Shown here piece by piece: positions 54,905 to 64,000 of a stretch of DNA of 64,000 nt. Positions within the stretch are counted from its first letter, which is position 1; every line of letters begins with the position of its first letter. Location: positions 75,203,501 to 75,267,500 of the forward strand of contig JAWZYU010000011.1 in NCBI GenBank assembly GCA_038380435.1. The letters are read 5' to 3'. Source of the stretch: Ryuthela nishihirai. Taxonomy: Eukaryota > Arthropoda > Arachnida > Araneae > Heptathelidae. The notes beneath the pieces were generated by a model. It was not told the DNA's origin. It made no database searches and saw only the letters and a program-made list of their open reading frames with translations. Made by a program: the position numbers and the translations under genes.

Positions 54905-55917
54905 TTTGGAACTAAGATCTGCCATCAAAAATTAAAAAACCACACTGCTCCTGGCCCTGACGGATTTACCAATAAATTATTAAAAAATTTAACTCTTGAA
55001 TGGCAAATTAAATTACTTGAACAATTAAATAAATTTTGGTCTACAAAAACTTACCCTCAAAATTGACTAGATAATTATATGATATTCATAAAAAAAGAAA
55101 ACAATAATCCTGAAAACCTTACATCATACAGACCCATATGCTTAAGTTCCAACGTTCTTAAACTTTTTGAAAGACTAGTTTCCAACATATTAATTTGGCA
55201 CATAGAAAAATTCAAAATTTTGGAAAATAACATTTTCGGATTCAGACCTGGCAGATCATCAAAACACCTATTATTTAACATTATATCAGATGCAGAATAG
55301 ACAATAAAAATAGATTATATATGGTTGCTGCTATAATAGATATGGATAAAGCCTTTGACTCAATATCACATGAAAGCTTAATAGCAAAACTCAGAAAACT
55401 AAAATTTTGTGGAAACATTTTTTACCTCTTCTCACATTTCATATTAGAAAAAAACTTCAGAGGAAAAATTGGTAATAAATTATCAAATAAGTATAAATTT
55501 GAAAATGGAATCGTACAGGGAGACATATTATCTCCTCTGTTCTTTAATATTTATCTAAACGACATCTCAGAAGTCTTTAATCCAGAAATTAGTTACGGAA
55601 CATATGCTGATGACATTATCTTCTGGTCGATTGATACAGATATAAATATTTTAAATAAAAGAATACAAAATGCAATAAATAAACTATCAATATATACTGA
55701 AAAACGGAACTTAAAAATTTCTACTGAAAAAACAAAAATAATTTATTTTCATAGAAAAAATAAAATTACGGACGAATTAAAAATTAAATTGAATAACAAA
55801 GATATCACAACAACGGATAGTATTAAATTCTTGAGATTACACTTAGATTCAAAATTAAAATGGAATAATTACATACACAATGCAATTGAAAAATCTAAAA
55901 ACTTTTTAACTATTTAA
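54905..55917 (+). pseudogene. jockey ORF2 reverse transcriptase domain, copy 2
   Basis: A degraded A-P-G-P-D-G-F block near 54945 is followed by LTSYRPICLSSNVLKLFERL, then NIFGFRPGRSSKHLLF. A stop at 55298 follows. From 55321 comes IIDMDKAFDSISHESLIAKL (first Asp), ENGIVQGDILSPLFFNIYLN and YGTYADDIIFWS (catalytic Asp pair). After NLKISTEKTKIIYF and IKFLRLHLDSKLKWN the frame closes at 55917. All catalytic Asp residues are present, but the domain is split by stops. Confidence 0.92.
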
Positions 55918-56092
55918 GATTTCTTGGAGGATCAAACTGGGGAAGCTGTAGTAAAATTTATTATTTATTTTAAATTCAATTATCCTACCTAAATGCTTAT
56001 ATGGCATCGAACTTCTAAGTACCATCTCAAAAACAAAATTAAAAAAATTAGGAACAATTCAAACAAAAACAATAAAATACTGTTTAGGCTTA

Positions 56093-56956
56093 ATGCAATC
56101 AACAAATAATCTAAATACATATGCAGAAACTGCAATACCACCAATAGAAATAAAAAGAAAATATCTATTAAAAAATCTAATCTTTCGCATTTTTGCTAAA
56201 AATAGACAACATCCTATAATAGACAAATTAATAATGCAATTTCCTGATGTTTCACTATATAACTTTCCTGAAAAAGTAAAAACTTTAGACAATTTTAATA
56301 ATAAAACTATTGGTGACTGTATTCCCAACTTTCCTTATTGGATTGCTCCTTTACCTATAATTAAAGATAAAATTTTTGGAATAGAAAACAAAAAACAACA
56401 AGACTCATCTGCTTTAAAAATCTTAACTGAAACATACATCCATGATAAATATTCAAATTTCATTCAAATATATACAGATGGATCTACAAATTTTGAAACT
56501 CTTAACGCATCTGGAGCATTCTATTGCTCTGCAGAACAATTTGAATATCTTTTTAAACTAGACTCATTTCAACCAATTATTATACCAGAATTAATTGCAA
56601 TTTTCTTAGCCATAAATTGGTCATTAAAATTCCATAACCGAAATATTATAATATTAACTGATAGCAAATCTGCTTTACAAATTTTTCAATCTAATATATT
56701 TAAAAGTGATTTCTTTCTACACTTAAATGACATAATTACTTTAATATTCAAACACCTAAACCAACACAACATTCTATACATACATTGGATACCATCACAC
56801 GTCAATATCAAACAAAACAAATATGTGGACAGCTTAGCTAAAAAGGCTTCAAATCTAAATCAACTTAGGCAATCTCCATTTAATTATTCAATATATAAAA
56901 AAATACTAAAAAAATATTCAATCATGGTATGGTATAAAAGCTCAAAACACACATAG
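56093..56956 (+). pseudogene. jockey ORF2 RNase H domain, copy 2
   Basis: The 287-codon open frame contains all four acidic positions of RNase H1-type enzymes: IYTDGSTN (Asp), IIPELIAIFLAINW (Glu), IILTDSKSALQIF (Asp) and KYVDSLAKKAS (Asp). IHWIPSHVNI contributes the usual W-x-P-x-H. It lies behind the reverse transcriptase after about 175 degraded bases. The domain would remove the RNA strand during insertion. The frame ends where the rearranged segment begins. Confidence 0.92.
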
Positions 56957-57290
56957 ATATAAAATATCTCCTTTAATAAACAAATGTGATGATTATGGAT
57001 TAAATAAAAAAGAAATAAAAGTAGATTAAAATTTCTTTTTTATTTAATCCATAATCATCACATTTGATTATGTGATGATTATGGATTAAAGTAAATAAGA
57101 TAGTTTAGTAAAGATATCACATTTGTCTTTAATAAACAAATGTGATGATTATGGATTAAATAAAAAAGAATAAAAGATAAAAAATAGATTATATGTGGTT
57201 GCTGCTATAATAGATATGATATGGAAAAAGCCTTTGACTCAATATCACATGAAAGCTTAATAGCAAAACTCAGAAAACTAAAATTTTGTG
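56957..57290. repeat. rearranged segment with a duplicated piece of the RT domain
   Basis: A phrase around TGTGATGATTATGGATTAAA occurs in three direct copies (about 56984, 57072, 57141) and one inverted copy (about 57040-57065). Then 57182-57290 repeats the RT-coding stretch at 55305-55411 (AAAGCCTTTGACTCAATATC and onward) with a few changes. The ORF2 sequence proper resumes after about 57320. Confidence 0.88.
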
Positions 57291-57320
57291 TAAAACTATT
57301 TTTGTAAAAATTATTAAAAT

Positions 57321-57611
57321 TTAGTAAAAGCCAATCTTGCTTTAACTAAATCTGCATTATTTAAATTTAAGAAAGCAACTTCTCCTAATTGCGAACACTG
57401 CAATGAAATTCAATCTATTGAACATATAATATTTCAGTGTAATTATTACAGAAATGAAAGGAAAGAATACTTTGAAAAATTTAATAACCTTAATATTAAC
57501 AACTTTAATTTTAAAACTATTTTAGAATCTACAAAAAAATCACTAAAACCCACTTTATATAAACTCCTCTTACAATTCTTAAAAAATATAAATATGTTTG
57601 ATCAATTATAA
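57321..57611 (+). pseudogene. jockey ORF2 C-terminal Cys/His cluster, copy 2
   Basis: The frame gives LVKANLALTKSALF and then CEHCNEIQSIEHIIFQC (C-x2-C-x7-H-x4-C), the cluster that follows RNase H in jockey-type ORF2 proteins. It then has an N-rich tail and a stop at about 57611. Confidence 0.85.
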
Positions 57612-57650
57612 AAAAGCATACATATAAATATTAAAAAAATTATATATATG

Positions 57651-57901
57651 TATAAGTATGAAAAAAAATTATGTATGGAACAAAAAAAACCCCACAAAAC
57701 AGTGACTGAATGATTCTGCATAGACCCTTTTCTATGCAGGAATATTCATTGTGTGAAATGCTCATCATCGTAGCCGCCGTAAGTGCTTCACCGTCAACTG
57801 AAGTTGAACATTCTTCATACTTAATGTTTCATTTCACTATGATGCTCCACCGCAGCTAATACTTCATCTGCAGTTTTGCAAATTGTCGTTCTTTCTGTTG
57901 T
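57651..57901. other. 3' flank of jockey copy 2 with a small hairpin
   Basis: CTGCATAGA (57716-57724) and TCTATGCAG (57731-57739) form a 9-bp stem with loop CCCTTT. It could be part of the element's 3' untranslated region, which often folds for template recognition. Nothing else is recognised. Confidence 0.4.
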
Positions 57902-57987
57902 AGCTTATGAATAAAAAAGTATCCTGAAAGTCTATCCCTCATTATCAATCTTACATCTGATTTTGTTATCCACAGAAGAAAGTGTTT
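57902..57987 (+). repeat. 86-bp direct repeat, right copy
   Basis: It is the partner of 51260-51345, same strand, 82 of 86 positions identical. It lies about 290 bases beyond the ORF2 stop. Confidence 0.92.
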
Positions 57988-58189
57988 TGTTATATTTAAC
58001 TAAAAGAAAGGAATTAATTATATTTACCTAAAGAAAGGAATTTATATTCTCTTTACGATTGTAAAAATTAAAAAAAAAATGCTTTCGGGGGACGATGCGG
58101 GAAGTTTATGGCATGTTTTGCTGTGTAGTAAAAAATAATAATCTTATAGAAAGAAAGCACACTACAGAGATATACATTTACAGTAATTA

Positions 58190-58292
58190 GGCTTGTGTGA
58201 AAATAACCACCCGTCCGTCGCCCGGACATGCGAATCCGAAATTGTATCTTCTGGTTAAGCTACAATTGCTCTACCATTTGAGCTAAGGTGGG
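58190..58292 (-). repeat. SINE family C, copy C2 (inverted partner of C3)
   Basis: In reverse it reads CACCTTAGCTCAAATGGTAG, a tRNA-like A box, then a degraded anticodon region, GGATTCGCATGTCCGGGCGA and the GTGAAAATAACC..ACACAAGC stretch inverted. C3 lies about 170 bases to the right in opposite orientation. Confidence 0.7.
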
Positions 58293-58460
58293 GTTCACTT
58301 GAATTACTGCAGATGAAATCCCTTTAGTGAGTTTCACTCCTTTCTATCAAATTGGTTGCCTGTCCATGGCAGAGGGATTATTTCTGTCAAGAGCTTCGAT
58401 GCTGAGCATTTCGATAACCGAAAGTATATTACTTGCAACCAACAAAACCTTTCTTAAAGC

Positions 58461-58556
58461 AAGTATGAATTGTCCCTACCTTAGCTCAAATGGTAGAACA
58501 ACTGGCGCGTCCTGAGTTCGACAGGCGGACGGATGGATTTCTTTTCACACTTGCCT
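58461..58556 (+). repeat. SINE family C, copy C3
   Basis: CTACCTTAGCTCAAATGGTA (A box) and GAGTTCGACAGGCGG (B-box-like) are followed by GGACGGATGGATTTCTTTTC and ACACTTGCC. The last part matches the outer side of C2 in inverted form. Confidence 0.7.
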
Positions 58557-59654
58557 TATTACTACTATAACCTTTCATGAAAGGTAAAAAAAAGAAAGAT
58601 TCCGAGAATTACAGAGCAAAATTTTACATCAGGTTGCTTGTCATACTGTAATATTTGACATCTGCAACAAATTACGTGCGAAGAATGATACGAGTAGCAG
58701 CCAACGGTATCAGTTTATGCAAGGCAATCTACATGGGCAAGAAAAATAAGATTGCTGAACAGATTCTGGACAATTTCTTTCTCGTTCACCATTCCAGCAG
58801 CTGTTGCATTGGTAATTGAAACATCGTCGTTTTCATCCAGCAGCCATTTAAACTCACCAGAGGAACGCCAACTTCTCAAGCAATAACATGCAGGCCTTTT
58901 CTATTTTCGGTATCGGTTTAGCCAAAAAACACAGCAATGCTGCGATATGGGCAGTATTATTGAAAGCAAAAATAATAAATACAAAAACATATGATACCAT
59001 TGTTTGTTTGTTTTTCATATGATGCCATAGTTTTGTTTATGCCGTTATAAACTAAGGGGAAATGTCCCCAAATTCATGGTGCTTAAGGGCTCCAGAAGGA
59101 TTTTATCCACCCCTGTGTAATAGTGGTTCGGTTATTAACAAAGTTAATTTTTTCCCATTTGCAATGCATAGGACAGAAAAAGGTCCTAAAATCTAGTCTT
59201 AATTTGTGCAAATCTTCTCATATAAGGATATGTCATACAAAGACCGAAGTCCACTCCCCAGTTAGAGTTAACATAAAGTTTACCTCCCTAACTACTATTT
59301 TAAAGTTGAGACTTTGTTTTTTTAATATTGCTTTTATATACATTTTTCTTAGTTTTTTGTAAGTGGGTATTATTAGGCATTCTGCAATCCGTTCTATATT
59401 ATTTTCCACTACTGTTGATTAATATTACTGCTTAAATATTTAAATATGTGGTGTAGAATTTGAGTTATAAACATTTTAAGCAGGGAACATCCTGGTGCCA
59501 GAATTTATCTGAAATATTTAATTCCTTAAGAGAAATAATCTATCGATTTTACGTCGTTTCAGTTTGCGTCGTGATTTTCAGGAACAGAATCACTGCACAA
59601 AACGAGTTCGTGTATGGTGCTCAAAACTATGTTAGATTAATTGTAATTGAAAGG
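58557..59654. other. unassigned stretch
   Basis: No gene is supported. The open frames here lack family motifs. Confidence 0.45.
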
Positions 59655-59885
59655 ATTGAAGAACAGTTGAATGCCTCGATGGGAAGCTTCCTTCTAACAG
59701 TTGTCATGTGGATTACCTTCATCTACCCAAATCTTGGGGGTCCTAGTGACCTGGCTTTTGTTGGCTGTTTTGTCTCTGAGCATCGTTTCTGATTTCGAGC
59801 AAAATGAGCTAAATTGCAGCTTGTAGCCTGGCCATTTGGTTATTTTGGTGCAAAAATAAGAAGAAAAAGTGCCCCCAGAGTTAAC
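59655..59885 (+). repeat. SINE family A, eroded 3' parts (copy A10, possibly two)
   Basis: GCTTCCTTCTAACAGTTGTC, then GGTCCTAGTGACCTGGC and a GTCTCTGAG end. A second tail follows: GTAGCCTGGCCATTTGG, TTTTGGTGCAAAAATA, GTGCCCCCAGAGTTAACAC. Two overlapping or tandem 3' ends are the simplest reading. Confidence 0.6.
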
Positions 59886-60002
59886 ACAAACTAACTCAAC
59901 TCTGATGTCATAAAATCTCCATGTAAATGGTAATGAAGTAGAGAGTTTTTTCTTGTTCTTGCAAAGTGTCTCAGAGATCCATTTTAAGGACTAATATACA
60001 AT

Positions 60003-61060
60003 GAAAGGACAATTTATTTTACACACTCACCTAATAACACGTCAGTCCACCTCTCGCTCTCACAACACCAGCAACACGTCGCTGCATCGAATCTATCAGG
60101 TGTTGGAAACGTTTGGGTGGTATTACGGCCCATCTTGATTCTAGGACAGCTCTCCGTAAAGCGCCGAGAGTTGCCACTGGTGGATTTCGTGCTTGAACGC
60201 TTCGCTTCAATTCGCTCCACAGATGCTCATAAGGGTCCGGAGAGCGAGAGGCATTCGATAGTTGTGAACTCACTGGAATGCTCCTCCAACAAGTCCTTCG
60301 CCAAATGAGAGCGATGAGACAAGGCACTGTCTTGTTGAAAGAAAGCATCTTGCTGTGGAAATGTATAGCCATGAATGGGTGTAGGTAGTCAGTGGTGTCC
60401 ATAGATCAACATAGCCTTTTATAGAGATGATGGTCTCAATAGGTACAAAGGGCCAAGGTGGCCCATGCAAACATGTCCAAAAACATTACACCACCTCAAC
60501 CAGCCTGTAGTACCTGTCTGACTTCACAATTGAGGTTCATTACCTTGTGTTGTCTATACCACACACACAATCCCTCGTCGGCGTGTTGTAGTTGGACCCC
60601 AGCTACCTGTTTCCAGTTTTCCACAATTCATTGACGATGTTCCTTTGTCCATTGCCGCCTCAGAATCCGGTTATGTTCTGTTAACAAGGGTACTCCATAT
60701 GGGCGTCAGCTGCCAGGCCCAGCTGTTCCATCATACATCGAATGGTCTTTGCACAAACCTTCGTAGCTACCCCAGGTTGAATGCTGAGGCTATCATTTGC
60801 ACTTTGCCCCTCTGTTCTGACGTTATGATATGGGGGAGGTGGTGCTTTTTTGAACACCAAGCCACATTTTCCCAATGGCTGCTGGTTTTGACGTAGTCGT
60901 GGTACACATGTGCAAAGGTCGCATGCAGAAACTTCAAGCGTTCTTCAGTCATGGATATGGAGATCCCATCTTCCTCTCACCACTATCTGCTCATGATCGA
61001 CTCGCTAAGGTCGTAGTGTTTACCCAGCATAACAGCAGCAGATATGCTCTATACTACAAG
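60003..61060 (-). pseudogene. Tc1-type transposase, inactive, third family
   Basis: Read from the right: an N-terminal/early core with EERLKFLHATFAHVYHDYVK and HENVAW-type sequence (the block before the first catalytic region), then degraded frames. The C-terminal part from about 60300 reads YEHLWSELKRSV (block after the third acidic residue, normally S-P-D-L-x-P-I-E-H-x-W) and closes with FQHLIDSMQRRVAGVVRARG, the typical C-terminus. At least four frame changes and several stops show it is dead. It differs from the two Tc1 copies at 14.7 and 16.6 kb. Confidence 0.8.
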
Positions 61061-61908
61061 TAGGCATCTGACCTATTTATAGCCCACAGAAGGTTTCGGC
61101 TGGCTGCATTATTGCGGCAGAGTAGGGCAGGTTTGTGGATGGGTGCAGTGTACATAATAAATTGTGCTTTCAGTGTATATTTAATATTTTATATTCTGAC
61201 TCCTTTTTCGAATGAACCCCTGTTGGTCTTCGTATTGGGTAAAATGTCGAATATTTTAATCGAGTCGGTTTTGAAATATCGGAACAAATCAAATGACAAT
61301 AAAGAAGATATTTGCAGCTTCCTGGCAGTAATAATAAGTAATACCTTATTTCCAATGCTACGATTTCGACAACTGTTAATTTCTTGACAACTGTTGTGCA
61401 CATAAAAAGAAATTAGGAGATTTTTTCTGCAGATCAGAATGAAATTTAAGCTTCTCTCTCTCGAGTTTTTCCTTGGAAAAGCGTGCATTTATCCTGTAGG
61501 TGTTAGAGCTAATTTTATAAGCGTCAAGCTTATTTTTTCAGGTCGACCAGGTTTAAAATTTGCGCTAATTGCAAGATTAATGCTCTAAGCAAAAAAAACT
61601 AATATTATACAGTTAAGAATGAAAATTTGTTGTAAATGTAAATGTAAGAATTTTGTTTGAAATTGTAATCTTTGCTTTGTAGTTATATTTGATCGTGTAA
61701 TTACTTCTTGGAATAGCTTAGCACTTTTAGTGGGTTTTATTTGTGTTTACTTACTCAGTTTGTATTCATTTTGCTTTACCTGCTCAGTTTATGCAAATAA
61801 TTTGTAATAAAGTAAATTAATTATAAGTTTTCTTCATAAATTCATAATATCACGTGTCAGCTTCCTTCTAGCATTTTTGAATGAACTTTCAAGAAAATCG
61901 GTTATAAA
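61061..61908. other. unassigned stretch containing a dispersed repeat
   Basis: No gene is recognised. The right copy of the repeat shared with 50765 lies at 61448-61551. Confidence 0.45.
61448..61551 (+). repeat. dispersed repeat, second copy
   Basis: Partner of 50765-50880, same orientation: CTCGAGTTTTTCCTTGGAAA, GCGTGCATTTATCCTGTAGG and GTTAGAGCTAATT. Family unknown. Confidence 0.7.
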
Positions 61909-61917
61909 TGGTTACAG

Positions 61918-62287
61918 TTGTTTTTGTGTTTTACCTCTGCGTAGCACTCTTTTTTACCCAAATCCAGGTAACAAAGATCCCGAGGACTCAGAAAAGATTG
62001 GGTGAAGGGGACCATTAGACAGCTGTTAGGAGACAGATGGTGGCCTCCCGTCAAGGACATCCAGCGTGTTCTTTTAAGGTGCACAGAATATGGCTCTCCG
62101 TCACACGGTGCCGAGGCTTAAAGTCCACCAGACGCACGGTGTCCTTTCCAAGCCCATCGGTTACTGACAAAGGGTAGGGCGGCGGTTTTGCGGAGATAAA
62201 TCTCAATGCTGGACCAGGTGGAACTCGAACATGAGAATTGCAGATTACGAGCATGGCGCGCTACCGACTGTGCGATCCCCGCCCCAG
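61918..62287 (-). repeat. SINE family A, full length (copy A11) with target duplication
   Basis: The body is complete in reverse orientation, with the head at the right (CGGTAGCGCGCCATGCTCGT read on the - strand). It is flanked by TGGTTACAG at 61909-61917 and 62288-62296, a perfect 9-bp duplication. Confidence 0.9.
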
Positions 62288-62296
62288 TGGTTACAG

Positions 62297-62932
62297 ATAA
62301 AAGAAATTACTGGGAGCGGAACATAAAGGAGTGGATGGGCGGTTGCTTCGTGCTGTGTCTAATATATTGAGCATCGAGTCGTGCACTGAAATTGTGATGG
62401 TGTCGGACCACTGACGTACCGGAAAATCTCGGGCCAGCGCGCAAGAAATGTCTCGGGGCTAATGACTTTTACGAAAATCCATTAAGTTATTTCAGTTATT
62501 GAAACTTCGTAATTAGATATCATACACTTTAATATTTTATGTAGTTTTTAATAATTTACATTTTTAGAACCCATAGATAGTTTATGCAAAACCAAAATTA
62601 TTGCACTTTACTGCAAAAAATACAAATGTGTGCGTTTTGATTCAAACGGTTATCTTAATTTTATACCATATACTCACTGCCTGTAAACCTAAAAAATATT
62701 TATAATAAAAATTATAAATAGAAATCTTAGTGAGTACGGTTTTTACTGAAGATTCATTGGCATATTTGAAACCTCTGAAGCAGTTTTACCGCTTATTTGC
62801 ATATTACATACATCACATACATCACAAAGTAACTCAATTTCAGATTTTCAATTCTATTCAACTTTTCCAAAATATTGAGGAAAGTCGATGTGCAAACTTC
62901 ACTTTTTGCGCTCTTGTGTATTTATCCGAGCT
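62297..62932. other. unassigned AT-rich stretch
   Basis: No gene or repeat is recognised. It ends where the inverted repeat arm begins. Confidence 0.4.
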
Positions 62933-63008
62933 ATATCTTTCTAGATAGCACAATACAGCAAACTATATAGAGGTATATACATAGTTTACAATTATAGTTT
63001 CAGAAGGT
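62933..63008 (+). repeat. inverted repeat, left arm (76 bp)
   Basis: It is the exact reverse complement of 63925-64000, with no mismatch. The match reaches the last base of the window, so the true arm is probably longer. Inner similarity ends at 63008/63925. Confidence 0.95.
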
Positions 63009-63369
63009 ATTACTCTCATTACTTATCACTTACCCGAAAGTTAAACATATCGGTTTAATCCACATAGAACTAAGGAAAGGCCTTGATAAAACGAGTTTTG
63101 GCTCACAGGCAGCTAGGAGAGGAATTTATAACTAGGAAAGAGAAGCTGATTGTTTACAATCCATCTTAATTTGCTAATTGTTTACCGTTATTATTCGGTA
63201 TAATTACCTTATTATTCTTTCAAATCTACAGGAAAAGATTCTAGTCTATATCTTTAAATAGTTGCATATCAAATTTCTACATTCATTTTGAAAAAAATTC
63301 TTTACGTACTACCCTTTCCCTGGCCCTAAAAGGTGGGTAGGACCCCTTTGCAAGGGTTGCGGGGCTTAT
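63009..63369. other. unassigned stretch inside the inverted repeat
   Basis: No gene. A GC-richer part (about 63300-63369) leads into the minisatellite. Confidence 0.4.
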
Positions 63370-63733
63370 CAGTACGCCACTGACTCGGGTTCAAGCAATT
63401 TCCATCCCTGAGGATTCCTATTAGTACGCCATTGGCTAGGGTCCAAGCAATTTCCGTTCCTGAGGATTACTCTCAGTACGCCTCTGGATCGGGTCCAAGC
63501 AATTTCCGTCCATGAGGATTATTATCAGTACGCCTCTGGGTCGGGTGTAAGCAATTGTCGTCCCTAAGGATTCCTATCAGTATTCCTGTGGATCGGATCC
63601 AAGCAATTTCCATCCCTGAGGATTCTTATCCGTTTGCCTCTGGATCGGGTCTAAGCAATTTCCGTCCCTGAGGATTCCTATCAGTACCTCTCTGGATTGG
63701 GTCCACCCAATACATGTTCCTGAGAATTCCTAT
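63370..63733 (+). repeat. 52-bp minisatellite, exactly 7 units
   Basis: Units start at 63370, 63422, 63474, 63526, 63578, 63630 and 63682, without a single indel. The consensus begins CAGTACGCCTCTGGATCGGG, continues TCCAAGCAATTTCCGTCCCT and ends GAGGATTCCTAT. A period of 52 is not a multiple of three, so it is not a coding repeat. Confidence 0.95.
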
Positions 63734-63924
63734 CAGCAATCTTTGTCTGGATATATTATTAATTTCATTTATTAACGTTTTTATTTATATTACCCTAATC
63801 AATTACAAAACTTAACAATTCTGATATTGAAGAATATTATAATACCGAATCTGATATTTTATTTATTTAAGATGATAATTCTTGCGTTTAACTAGTTTAA
63901 GGATGTCCGTAGTTTAAGATGTTC
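63734..63924. other. unassigned AT-rich stretch
   Basis: Nothing recognised between the minisatellite and the right arm of the inverted repeat. Confidence 0.4.
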
Positions 63925-64000
63925 ACCTTCTGAAACTATAATTGTAAACTATGTATATACCTCTATATAGTTTGCTGTATTGTGCTATCTAGAAAGATAT
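63925..64000 (-). repeat. inverted repeat, right arm (76 bp, cut by the window edge)
   Basis: Exact reverse complement of 62933-63008. The two arms enclose 916 bases that include the minisatellite. Confidence 0.95.

Larger units (their letters stand above)
51616..57650 (+). mobile_element. jockey-type non-LTR retrotransposon, copy 2
   Basis: ORF1 (51616-53598) is a gag-like protein with zinc knuckles. ORF2 (53656-57611) has endonuclease, reverse transcriptase, RNase H and a C-terminal Cys/His cluster in the order expected of jockey-clade elements. A family B SINE interrupts ORF1, and a rearranged 330-base segment interrupts ORF2 after RNase H. It is better preserved than copy 1 but has many stops. 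The 3' end is in A-rich sequence near 57650. Confidence 0.9.

Noticed and set aside
56059..56328. 89-codon open frame on the - strand
   Set aside because: Antisense shadow of the jockey RNase H region.
58190..58292. Functional tRNA gene on the - strand
   Set aside because: The cloverleaf is not complete, and two near relatives in the window show the same decayed head.
63370..63733. CRISPR array
   Set aside because: The whole 52-bp unit repeats without unique spacers, and the context is eukaryotic. It is a minisatellite.

Overview
The window looks like a repeat-dominated, intron-scale or intergenic piece of an AT-rich animal genome. I could not support a single intact host gene, rRNA gene or functional tRNA gene. 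Almost everything recognisable is a mobile element or its remains: non-LTR retrotransposons with eukaryotic jockey/CR1-type proteins, tRNA-derived SINEs, hAT, Tc1/mariner, Tigger/pogo-like and piggyBac-like DNA transposons, foldback elements and minisatellites. This mixture, with every coding region broken by stops and frameshifts, suggests an arthropod. A spider is my best guess, but that rests on general resemblance and is not proved by the sequence.

Layout. 1-2.9 kb: AT-rich and unassigned. 2.9-5.2 kb: a CR1/L2-like LINE interrupted by a TTAA-inserted (piggyBac-like) MITE and by a TA-inserted foldback element. 5.2-10.2 kb: a SINE remnant, a 570-bp mariner-type MITE and two foldback elements. 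10.27-14.46 kb: a complete but dead hAT transposon with a perfect 8-bp target duplication and its own nested foldback element. 14.7-18.1 kb: two dead Tc1-type transposases on opposite strands with a foldback element between them. 18.9-19.5 kb: another mariner-type MITE. 19.5-32 kb: mostly unassigned sequence with SINEs, a Tc1 end fragment, an 850-bp inverted repeat and a Tigger-like MITE carrying a SINE. 32.2-40.9 kb: a jockey-type retrotransposon split by a 2.4-kb hAT element, a SINE, a decayed 115-bp tandem repeat and a foldback element. 41-51 kb: SINEs, minisatellites and palindromes. 51.6-57.65 kb: a second jockey-type element with an internal rearrangement, flanked by 86-bp direct repeats. 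58-64 kb: SINEs, a dead Tc1 transposase, a 52-bp minisatellite, and a perfect 76-bp inverted repeat that runs into the right edge.

The most distinctive feature is a family of seven short elements that begin CAGTCGCTC, duplicate TA, fold into near-perfect hairpins and in longer members carry hairpins inside hairpins. Two of the seven share an identical right end that is not an inverted copy of the left end. The nesting gives a relative history: retrotransposons and hAT elements first, then foldback elements and SINEs inside them. All proteins named are inferred from motifs read by eye. No database search was possible.
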